From JBHIBA01 sp046758845 (GTDB taxonomy: Bacteria; UBA8248; JACPRG01; G963555815), in contig JBHIBA010000259.1 of NCBI GenBank assembly GCA_046758845.1, forward strand, positions 1 to 6,667: DNA of 6,667 nucleotides, given 5' to 3'. The translations under genes were made by a program, and so were the position numbers. The notes beneath the pieces are model-generated. The model did no database searches. It was not told the DNA's origin and saw nothing but the letters and a program-made list of their open reading frames with translations. This document shows positions 1 through 4,861 of this stretch, in pieces (the first letter of the stretch is position 1; each line of letters opens with the position of its first letter).

Positions 1-71
1 GGGGGGCCGGCCCGACAAAGGGTGGGGGGGGGGGCCGGGGGGGCTGTTTTACAAAAAAGCCCCCCTGGAAT
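1..71. other. G-homopolymer-rich, low-complexity stretch at the window edge
   Basis: The plus strand carries G runs at 1-6, 20-22, 24-34 (11 G) and 37-43 (7 G), separated by very short linkers between 20 and 43. This meets the usual pattern for an intramolecular G-quadruplex on the plus strand, or a C-rich i-motif on the minus strand. No coding frame is credible here. Because the tract lies at the window edge, it could also be a sequencing or assembly artefact: two-colour Illumina chemistry produces false poly-G. Seen directly: the runs. Inferred: any structure or function. Confidence 0.6.
38..65 (-). terminator. GC-rich dyad just past the FAH-family gene, possible terminator
   Basis: Plus-strand bases 38-45 (GGGGGGCT) are perfectly complementary to 58-65 (AGCCCCCC), giving an 8-bp stem with a 12-base loop. 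It begins about 7 bases beyond the stop codon of the minus-strand gene ending at 72, which is the right place for its terminator. On that strand no U-run follows the stem, because the T-run lies in the loop. It is therefore not a canonical Rho-independent terminator, though it could protect the mRNA 3' end. Confidence 0.3.
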
Positions 72-1076
72 TCATTCCGTTAAATCCGACACGGCCATGA
101 TGGGGTTGCGCAGCTCTCCCAGACGGCTCACCACGCAGCGCACGCTATCGCCGGGCTTAAGGTAATAGTCCGCGCGAGGCTCTCGGAAAGTGGCCACGCC
201 GGAGGGGGTTCCCGTCGTGATGATGTCCCCGGGCTCCAGGGTCATCTTGGACCAGTAGGCAATGAGTTCGGGGATCTTGAAGATCATGTCCCTGGTGTTG
301 CCGCGCTGGCGAGGCTCGGGCTCGTCGTTCACCCAGCATTCCAGGGTGAGGTCATGGGGGTCCGCGACCTCGTCCGCCGTGATGAGATAAGGACCCATTG
401 GGGCCAGGCCGTCCAGGTTTTTCCCCATCAGGAGCAGGCCGAACTTCATCTCGGCGCGCTGGACGTTTCTTACACTCAGGTCGTTGAAAATCGTGTAGCC
501 GGCGATGTGCTCCAGGGCCCGCTCCTCGGGGATATGCTTGCCCTCTTTTCCGATCACAACGGCGACTTCCACCTCGTAGTCCAGCTCTTCCGTATCGGGG
601 GGATGGCCCACCGGGGCCTCGTGGCCGATGAGGGTGGAGGGGGCCTGAAAGAACGCGATGGGGTATCGGGACTTGGGCTGGTTGGGATTTTCCTGGACGT
701 GGTCCTCGAAGTTAAACCCCATGGCGATGACCTTGCCGGGCCTTGGGATGGGGGCGTGAAACCGGATCTGCCCCGCCGGATGGACGACGGCCGTTCCCTT
801 CGCGCCTCTGAGTTCCACCCCTTTTTCCACGGCGGACGTGACGAACTCAAGCACCCGGCTCGCCGCCTTCAAGGATTCCTCTCCCGCTTTCAGAAAGCCC
901 AACACCCCTTCCCGGGCCCACTTGGACCTCAGCGCCATCCCCCCGGGGTCTCGCCGGTTGGCTTCCAGCAGGGTGAAGGCCAAGCTCAAATCGGCCACCG
1001 AGCCATCCTCGAGGACGAGGCCGATGCGGGGGCCGATGAGGTCCTGCGGCAGGGTTTCAAAAGTGGCAAGCTTCAT
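72..1076 (-). CDS. Fumarylacetoacetate hydrolase (FAH) family protein
   Basis: A 334-aa protein of the FAH/MhpD/HpaG superfamily. These cytosolic metal-dependent enzymes hydrolyse, hydrate or decarboxylate 2-oxo or 1,3-diketo acids, typically in aromatic or sugar-acid catabolism. Residues 1 to about 105 form the variable N-terminal domain. The catalytic domain starts near residue 112 (GKVIAMGFNFEDHVQE, matching the family G-x-N-x-x-D-H-x-x-E signature with D125, H126, E129). Metal ligands are visible as E168 and E170 (LDYEVEVAVVIG) and D199 (FNDLS). GKNLDG with K219 and TGTPSGV (288-294) are further family signatures, so the enzyme looks intact. At 334 aa it is somewhat longer than the usual 280-300, mostly in the N-terminal part. 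The start is supported by GGAG six bases upstream of ATG (minus strand). Substrate cannot be predicted from sequence, and no pathway partner lies within the window. It appears monocistronic. Confidence 0.93.
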   Translation of the reverse strand: MKLATFETLPQDLIGPRIGLVLEDGSVADLSLAFTLLEANRRDPGGMALRSKWAREGVLGFLKAGEESLKAASRVLEFVTSAVEKGVELRGAKGTAVVHPAGQIRFHAPIPRPGKVIAMGFNFEDHVQENPNQPKSRYPIAFFQAPSTLIGHEAPVGHPPDTEELDYEVEVAVVIGKEGKHIPEERALEHIAGYTIFNDLSVRNVQRAEMKFGLLLMGKNLDGLAPMGPYLITADEVADPHDLTLECWVNDEPEPRQRGNTRDMIFKIPELIAYWSKMTLEPGDIITTGTPSGVATFREPRADYYLKPGDSVRCVVSRLGELRNPIMAVSDLTE

Positions 1077-1436
1077 CTTCCTCTCCGGCGTCAGCTCTTC
1101 CGGCTTGGCCCTCAGGGCGGGCTCCGATCTCCGCTCGGGCCTAGGTCCTCGCTCAGATCGGAGCTACACTAAATGATGACAGAGCCGTGGGCAAAGCTGC
1201 GTACGGGGCTTAATTCGTTCCGATCTGACCCACTGCCTCTCTCCCGTTCATCTTGACAGTGCGGCCCGGATCTGGTTCTTTATGGCGCTGGATTGGCGTT
1301 CAGCGGTCCCGAAGATTGGCCCGACCGCCTTTACCGAGGAGTCCATAGGTTGTTTGCTGAGAGCGAACCCGAAGAGGCAAAGCGTCGGCACCTATGGTGG
1401 CACGGATGCGCCGTCCGGATCGGTCTCTGCCTGGGC
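1077..1436. other. Gene-poor interval between two minus-strand genes
   Basis: No minus-strand gene is supported here. The interval contains the FAH-family ribosome binding site (about 1077-1087), the inverted repeat at 1121-1164, the extra TCCGATCT copy at 1219-1226, and a plus-strand TTGACA at 1253-1258. That box has no good -10 partner at 17 bases; TTTATG at 1279-1284 is 20 bases away. It also holds most of a possible small plus-strand ORF (1293-1475). The rest shows nothing recognisable. Confidence 0.5.
1121..1164. promoter_or_regulatory. Inverted repeat upstream of the FAH-family gene, possible operator or 5'-UTR hairpin
   Basis: GCTCCGATCT (1121-1130) and AGATCGGAGC (1155-1164) are a perfect 10-bp inverted repeat around a 24-base centre that contains a near-palindromic CCTAGG core. 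A third copy of the 8-bp word TCCGATCT lies at 1219-1226, about 60 bases further upstream of the gene. The repeat lies 45-88 bases ahead of the FAH-family start codon, so it could be a repressor site or a hairpin in the 5' leader. No convincing -35/-10 pair for the minus strand was found; the best guess, TTGCCC with TAGTGT 17 bases on, is weak. Confidence 0.4.
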
Positions 1437-1475
1437 TTATTCCTGGCCGCTTTCTCCTGGTTTTTGTTCGATTAG
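1293..1475 (+). CDS. Possible 60-aa single-span membrane protein
   Basis: A 60-aa reading frame from TTG at 1293 to TAG. I do not recognise it. Residues 1-40 are highly charged (DWPDRLYRGVHRLF, then ESEPEEAKRR) and a hydrophobic segment (about 42-59, ending AAFSWFLFD) could be one C-terminal transmembrane helix. This amphipathic-plus-anchor composition is more protein-like than the competing frames, including a 73-aa ATG frame starting at 1282. Against it: the start is TTG, there is no good ribosome binding site, the -35-like TTGACA upstream lacks a good -10, and the last 39 bases overlap the 3' end of the minus-strand gene ending at 1437. Chance frames of this size are common in GC-rich DNA. 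It may be a real small gene with a misplaced start, or spurious. Confidence 0.35.
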   Translation: MAFSGPEDWPDRLYRGVHRLFAESEPEEAKRRHLWWHGCAVRIGLCLGLFLAAFSWFLFD

Positions 1476-2027
1476 CCGGGTTTCCGCTCGAGCGATGCCA
1501 TAAGATTCCATGAGTTGGGCCAGACGGTCCCTGTTGATGAGTTCGACGGGCGCGCCCTCCGGGATCTTCTCCACCTCTTGAGAGAAGTACCCGGTGGTGA
1601 TAAAGATCCCCTTCATGGCCCTTTCGTGGTGGACCGCGTTGCTGAGGCCGATCACCGGGGCCGAGTCGACGATCTGATCCATGGGGGAGAGCCAGCCGTA
1701 GATGAGGTAATCTCCACCCAGGATGGGATGGTCCAACTCCGCCATGATGTCGATCCTTCCCGGCTCCTCGGATTCCACCGACTGAACCCGAAGTCCCGCC
1801 GCCTCCACCAGTTCCACGCAGATTTCCTTGAACTCCTCGGGAAGCAAATCTCCCAGGGCCGCCGTCTCCGGCGCGGATTCCTGCCGGTAATACGCCTGTT
1901 CCATCGCGATGGGCGCCGAGGAACGCTTCACGAGGAAGATCAGAACGAAGCCGAGAAGGATGGAGACGATAATGATGACCAGCATGCGACCGCCGTAGTG
2001 GAGGACCCGGCGCGGCGTGGCGCTCAT
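1437..2027 (-). CDS. Membrane-anchored protein with a degenerate Mrr-type endonuclease domain
   Basis: A 196-aa protein. Residues 15-33 form one transmembrane helix preceded by basic residues, followed by a short linker and a globular domain from about 60 to 180. The domain resembles the Mrr catalytic domain of the PD-(D/E)XK fold: LLPEEFKEICVELVEAAGL (about 61-79) is the usual first helix, GRIDIMAE (90-97) holds a plausible active-site D93, and KGIFITTGYFSQEV followed by VELINRDRLAQLMESYGI (139-178) closely matches the family's C-terminal half. The strand that normally ends in the Q/E-x-K catalytic pair reads YLIYGWL (107-113), so the lysine position is occupied by W112. The protein is probably nuclease-dead and serves as a membrane-tethered binding or scaffold domain. 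ATG at 2027 has only a weak SD; M15 is an alternative start that still keeps the helix. It lies 64 bases downstream of the 55-aa gene, probably in one operon. A label of active restriction enzyme would be misleading. Confidence 0.8.
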   Translation of the reverse strand: MSATPRRVLHYGGRMLVIIIVSILLGFVLIFLVKRSSAPIAMEQAYYRQESAPETAALGDLLPEEFKEICVELVEAAGLRVQSVESEEPGRIDIMAELDHPILGGDYLIYGWLSPMDQIVDSAPVIGLSNAVHHERAMKGIFITTGYFSQEVEKIPEGAPVELINRDRLAQLMESYGIARAETRLIEQKPGESGQE

Positions 2028-2091
2028 TCCTGGGTGAGAGGACCGAAGCGATCAACTCCGAGGCCGAAACCCAAAGGGGGGGGAACCTCCC

Positions 2092-2259
2092 TCATTCCAT
2101 CATTTCGTCGTAAATCTGGTCCTTCTTGCCTCGTTTGATGAGCTTGTCGTTGTGAAAGGCCTGTTTGAGAGAGAACCAGAATGCGATGATGACGAGGATG
2201 AGCATGCCGGAGATCGGGATGTTGTCCGGCTTCAGAACGATTCCCAGAAACTGTTCCAT
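2092..2259 (-). CDS. Small single-span membrane protein (55 aa)
   Basis: A 55-aa frame starting MEQFLGIVLKPDNIPISGML and ending YDEMME. Residues about 17-33 (SGMLILVIIAFWFSLKQ) form one clear transmembrane helix. The rest is a basic then acidic soluble tail (NDKLIKRGKKDQIYDEMM). The start is well supported: AGGAG lies about 8 bases before the ATG, and a plausible promoter (TTGACC, 18-base spacer, CATATT) lies just upstream. The gene is first in a minus-strand unit, followed after 64 bases by the membrane-anchored Mrr-like protein, and it faces away from the four-cluster ferredoxin. The short lumenal or periplasmic arm, single helix and charged tail are typical of small accessory subunits of membrane electron-transfer complexes, but I cannot assign it to a named family; that role is inference from size, topology and neighbours. 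Its length makes it easy to miss in automated annotation. Confidence 0.78.
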   Translation of the reverse strand: MEQFLGIVLKPDNIPISGMLILVIIAFWFSLKQAFHNDKLIKRGKKDQIYDEMME

Positions 2260-2288
2260 CTTCCCGCTCTCCTTTTCAGTTCTTCCTC

Positions 2289-2318
2289 AATATGGACCGG
2301 GGGGGATGAGCGGGTCAA
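2289..2318 (-). promoter_or_regulatory. Sigma-70-type promoter for the 55-aa / Mrr-like unit
   Basis: Read on the minus strand, TTGACC (plus 2313-2318) and CATATT (plus 2289-2294) are separated by 18 bases. Transcription would start near 2282, leaving a leader of about 23 bases that contains the ribosome binding site for the 55-aa gene at 2259. The -35 matches consensus at five of six positions and the -10 at four of six. Confidence 0.55.
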
Positions 2319-2331
2319 GCTGAAAACCAAG

Positions 2332-2360
2332 TTGACAGGACAAAAGTCCTTTTCTATACT
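2332..2360 (+). promoter_or_regulatory. Near-consensus sigma-70 promoter for the ferredoxin gene
   Basis: TTGACA (2332-2337) and TATACT (2355-2360) are separated by exactly 17 bases, so transcription should start around 2367. The leader to ATG 2432 is then about 65 bases. The -35 box is 13 bases from the -35 box of the divergent minus-strand promoter, so the two transcription units are back to back and could share regulation. A sequence this close to consensus suggests strong or repressor-controlled expression. Confidence 0.8.
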
Positions 2361-2431
2361 AGATTTTGCGGGAAAAAGGGCGTGATCGAACGCGCCTAAG
2401 CCCTACATCCCGGAAGTGGTGGAAGAATCGG

Positions 2432-2887
2432 ATGGCTCATTATATTGCGGATACCTGTATCGGCTGTAGCATCTGTGAGGTCAAGTGTCCCACGGATGCC
2501 ATCAGCGGCCGGCGAGATCAGGTGTACGTCATCGATCCAGAGATCTGCATCGACTGCGATGTCTGCGGCCGGTTTTGCCCGGTGGAATGCATCTTGGACG
2601 AGAATGGAAAGGTCATCCCCCGAATCCGGCCCAAAGACATGCCCAAGGCCGTGGTCATCGAAGAGCTGTGCAACGGGTGCAATTACTGCGTGGAGATCTG
2701 CCCGTTCGATTGCATCAGTCTCGAGGACGCCGAGGGATGGGAAGGCATCCAACTGGTGGCCAAGGTCCACGAGAAGGAGTGCGTGGGTTGCCAGCTTTGC
2801 GAGGCCTTCTGCGACAAAGAGGCCATCGTCGTCCCCCTGTCGGAGGGCAAGAGCAAACTGGAGTACGTCCTCGCCCACTACACCTGA
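2432..2887 (+). CDS. Four-cluster [4Fe-4S] ferredoxin (polyferredoxin)
   Basis: A 151-aa soluble electron carrier. Four CxxCxxCxxxC motifs are visible: C9/12/15/19 (followed by P), C39/42/45/49 (P), C80/83/86/90 (P) and C117/120/123/127, where the usual proline is replaced by D128. Each should hold one [4Fe-4S] cluster, so the protein is a tandem pair of bacterial 2[4Fe-4S] ferredoxin units (about 1-65 and 72-151). Extra cysteines C53 and C94 follow motifs two and four-cluster-half three in equivalent places (CPVEC, CPFDC). There is no signal peptide or transmembrane segment, so it is cytosolic. ATG 2432 is chosen because GGAAG lies six bases upstream and because an upstream in-frame TTG at 2366 coincides with the predicted transcription start. 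It is divergent from a membrane-protein pair and ends in its own terminator. Redox partner unknown; it may serve an oxidoreductase or membrane complex. Confidence 0.92.
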   Translation: MAHYIADTCIGCSICEVKCPTDAISGRRDQVYVIDPEICIDCDVCGRFCPVECILDENGKVIPRIRPKDMPKAVVIEELCNGCNYCVEICPFDCISLEDAEGWEGIQLVAKVHEKECVGCQLCEAFCDKEAIVVPLSEGKSKLEYVLAHYT

Positions 2888-2948
2888 TCCAGGGCGCGGC
2901 TTGGTCGCGATGCGGGATGCATCGGAGAAGACTTCGACGGTTCCATCC

Positions 2949-2989
2949 AAGCCCAAGGGCGCCACTGGCGCTCTCGGGCTTTTCTTTTT
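2949..2989 (+). terminator. Rho-independent terminator after the ferredoxin gene
   Basis: AAGCCC (2949-2954) pairs with GGGCTT (2976-2981), and the inner GCGCC (2959-2963) pairs with GGCGC (2967-2971) around an ACT loop. Together this makes a stem of about 15 bp with one mismatch and one G-U pair. A T-rich tail, TTCTTTTT, follows to 2989. It starts about 60 bases after the ferredoxin stop and should separate that transcript from the HtrA gene. Confidence 0.85.
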
Positions 2990-3052
2990 GGCCGCCGGAT
3001 TGGGCTGCTGCGGCTGGATTCGGCAGGGGCCGGTGAACGCGGGAGACACTCG

Positions 3053-4579
3053 ATGATGCCACCCCTTCCGGGGAGAACTTGGCACTTGACGGTGCTTGCC
3101 GTGCTCTGCACGCTGGTTCTCGCGTCCTGCGCGCCGGCGCCGCCACTTCCTCTGCCCAAGGCGAGGCCCGGGCCCGTTGAACCGCCGGCCCGGCGCGTCC
3201 TTCCGCCGGGTTTCGATGAGTTGGCCGCGAGACTTCGTCTTTCGGTGGTGCACATCCGCGCCCGAAAGCCCGGCGTCTCGGTCCGGAGGGGGCAGGAGCG
3301 GGGCGGGTTGTCGGCTGACCTGCGCGAGTTCTTCGACCGCCTGTTCGGAACCCCGGAAGAATCGGGACCGGAGAAGAGCGGAGATGTGGGCGGACCCGCC
3401 CTGCGGGGGACGGGGACGGGGACGGGCTTTCTCCTGGGCTCGAGGGGGGAAATTCTCACGAACCATCACGTCGTAGAAGGGGCCGAGCACATCCGCGTCA
3501 GACTGTATGACGGCCGATGGATGGGGTCGCGGGTGATCGGCACGGACCCGCAAACGGATCTGGCCCTTCTCCGCGTGGACGTCCGAATGCCCTTGCCGGG
3601 GGCGCCGCTTGGGAATTCCAACGAAGTGCGCGTGGGCGAGTGGGTCCTGGCGATAGGGAACCCCTTCGGGTTGGAGGAAACGGTGACGGCCGGGATCTTG
3701 AGCGCGAAGGGACGGGCCCTAGGGGGCGGCGGCTTCAGCGCTTATTTGCAGACCGACGCGCCGATCCACGCCGGAAACAGCGGCGGCCCCTTGTTCAACC
3801 TGCGGGGCGAGGTGATCGGCGTGAACACGGCCGTGGTCACAGAGGCGACGGGCATCGGCTTCGCCATCCCCATCAATTGGGTCCGGCGTCTGCTCCCCGA
3901 TCTCCGCAAGTACGGCCGGGTTCGGCGGGGTTGGCTCGGCATTTCCATCCAGGACATCGACCCGGAACTCAGGCGGCACTTCAGACTGTCCCTGGAAGGG
4001 GGCGTGCTGGTTAGCCACGTCCAGGCGAAAGGGCCCGCGATGAAAGCGGGACTTCGGCCGGGGGACGTGATTCTCTCCCTGGGCGCCCTCACCTTGAAGG
4101 GGAGCGAGGATTACGGAAAGGCCCTGGAACGGGCGGCCATCGGCGCGGCCACGGCGATGGAGATCATCCGTGGCGGGAAGAAGTTAAGAATCAAGGTGAC
4201 CGTCCGGGAACTGAGCGATTTCCAGGAGGCGTCCATCCAGCCGCCAAGGCCGGTCGCGCTGGTTAATCCGCCCCTGGGGTGGGAACTTCGGCCGATCGCG
4301 CCCGCCCTGGCGGAGCGGTTGGGACTGGAGGACCCGGCCGGGCTGATTGTCGCCGAGGTGGACCCGGAAAGCCCTGCGGATCACGCCGGGGTGAGGCGGG
4401 GCGACGTCATCCGCTCGGTCGGGCTCCAGGCCGTCCGGACGCTGGAGGGTTTCCGGGAGATCCTCGCGGGGCTGAAGGGGCCGCAAATCTCAGTCCTGAT
4501 TCAGCGGGGCGACCGGCACTTCTTCACGCTGCTGGACGTTTCCGCTCGTAACCACAAGGTCGCCCAGCCCTCGTTCTGA
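3053..4579 (+). CDS. HtrA/Deg-type serine protease, predicted lipoprotein, two PDZ domains
   Basis: A 508-aa envelope protease/chaperone of the HtrA (DegP/DegQ) family, which degrades or refolds damaged envelope proteins. A signal peptide (about 1-25) ends in a lipobox LASC with C26 as the lipidation site, so the protein should be tethered to a membrane on the periplasmic side. A proline-rich linker (27-52) follows. The trypsin-like domain (about 53-290) has the intact triad: H139 in TNHHVV, D169 in DPQTDLALLRV and S243 in HAGNSGGPLFN. A DegP-style loop lies before it (about 90-118). PDZ1 covers about 293-385 (GWLGISIQ...AGLRPGDVI) and PDZ2 about 409-495 (AGVRRGDVI). The length matches two-PDZ Deg proteases. 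The start is ATG ATG with GGGAG seven bases upstream. The ferredoxin terminator precedes it, so it should have its own promoter, which I could not identify; no adjacent two-component regulator is present. Confidence 0.95.
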   Translation: MMPPLPGRTWHLTVLAVLCTLVLASCAPAPPLPLPKARPGPVEPPARRVLPPGFDELAARLRLSVVHIRARKPGVSVRRGQERGGLSADLREFFDRLFGTPEESGPEKSGDVGGPALRGTGTGTGFLLGSRGEILTNHHVVEGAEHIRVRLYDGRWMGSRVIGTDPQTDLALLRVDVRMPLPGAPLGNSNEVRVGEWVLAIGNPFGLEETVTAGILSAKGRALGGGGFSAYLQTDAPIHAGNSGGPLFNLRGEVIGVNTAVVTEATGIGFAIPINWVRRLLPDLRKYGRVRRGWLGISIQDIDPELRRHFRLSLEGGVLVSHVQAKGPAMKAGLRPGDVILSLGALTLKGSEDYGKALERAAIGAATAMEIIRGGKKLRIKVTVRELSDFQEASIQPPRPVALVNPPLGWELRPIAPALAERLGLEDPAGLIVAEVDPESPADHAGVRRGDVIRSVGLQAVRTLEGFREILAGLKGPQISVLIQRGDRHFFTLLDVSARNHKVAQPSF

Positions 4580-4824
4580 GGGCCGACCTGTTTGCACGTC
4601 ACGCCTTGGTAATCCTGGCCAGCCACCGAAAGGGGCCGCTGGCTGAAACTCATGCGAGGCTGAGTGAAGCGAAGGCTCTCTGAAAAACCCGCGATTCCTC
4701 GCACAGCGCGGAATCACCCTTCAGGTAGAAACCGCCCTTCTTAGCAAATATCTGCCCTACGGAAATTCATTCCCCAACTCGCCGGCTTCCCTGGGCCTGC
4801 GTGTCGCAGCCACGAAAAAAATGC
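4580..4824. other. Gene-poor interval with two dyads
   Basis: No supported gene. GCCAGC (4618-4623) pairs with GCTGGC (4638-4643), and the loop can close further on a GAAA tetraloop (CCGAAAGG). This could mark the end of the HtrA transcript, although no T-run follows. GATTCC (4693-4698) and GGAATC (4710-4715) form a second dyad, and TGCGAGG/CCTCGCA (4653-4659 and 4697-4703) a third, overlapping one. The pattern could be a dispersed intergenic repeat unit, but only one copy is present, so this cannot be judged. Confidence 0.4.
4618..4643 (+). terminator. Hairpin after HtrA, weak terminator candidate
   Basis: A six-bp stem GCCAGC/GCTGGC encloses CACCGAAAGGGGCC, in which CC-GAAA-GG can stack as a GNRA-capped inner stem. 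It starts 39 bases after the HtrA stop codon. No U-tract follows (the next bases are TGAAACTC), so intrinsic termination would be inefficient. Confidence 0.3.
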
Positions 4825-4853
4825 TTGACAGCCCAGAAAAAAGTGTATATACT
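4825..4853 (+). promoter_or_regulatory. Consensus sigma-70 promoter of the MarR-family gene
   Basis: TTGACA (4825-4830) and TATACT (4848-4853) are separated by exactly 17 bases. Transcription should begin around 4860, within one or two bases of the GTG start at 4862, which predicts a leaderless mRNA. The -10 box sits inside an operator-like sequence (4841-4856). The boxes and spacer match those of the ferredoxin promoter exactly. Confidence 0.82.
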
Positions 4854-4856
4854 CCT
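4841..4856. promoter_or_regulatory. Probable MarR autoregulatory operator (O1)
   Basis: AAGTGTATATACTCCT matches the perfect palindrome downstream of the MarR gene at 14 of 16 positions; the left half and centre are identical and the right half is imperfect. It covers the whole -10 box of the MarR promoter. A dimer bound here would block RNA polymerase, the usual arrangement for self-repressing MarR proteins. Sites and overlap are seen directly; binding by this protein is inferred. Confidence 0.7.
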
Positions 4857-4861
4857 ATTTT

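Noticed and set aside
1155..1164. Illumina adapter remnant (AGATCGGA...)
   Set aside because: The match to the adapter start stops after eight bases (AGATCGGAGC rather than AGATCGGAAGAGC), and it is half of a perfect inverted repeat.
354..1172. Long plus-strand open frame (272 codons) opposite the FAH-family gene
   Set aside because: Antisense shadow typical of GC-rich DNA; the minus-strand frame has clear family motifs and a ribosome binding site.
1437..2259. Restriction or anti-phage defence locus, suggested by the Mrr-like domain
   Set aside because: The catalytic lysine is missing, the protein is membrane-anchored, and no methyltransferase, helicase, ATPase or other defence gene is nearby.
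2366..2431. N-terminal 22-codon extension of the ferredoxin from TTG 2366
   Set aside because: The predicted transcription start is at about 2367 and the extension has no ferredoxin features; ATG 2432 has an SD site.
2910..3056. 48-codon frame with a hydrophobic stretch ending in an ATGA overlap with the HtrA start
   Set aside because: It runs through the Rho-independent terminator at 2949-2989, its hydrophobic part is encoded by the T-tract and stem, and it lacks a good ribosome binding site. The terminator explains the sequence better.
2396..3553. Long minus-strand open frame (385 codons) across ferredoxin and HtrA
   Set aside because: It is antisense to two unambiguous genes and crosses their intergenic terminator; its composition is Arg/Pro/Ala-rich without domains.
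4501..4704. Small minus-strand frame opposite the end of HtrA and the following gap
   Set aside because: Most of it is antisense to HtrA or noncoding dyads; no ribosome binding site or family features.
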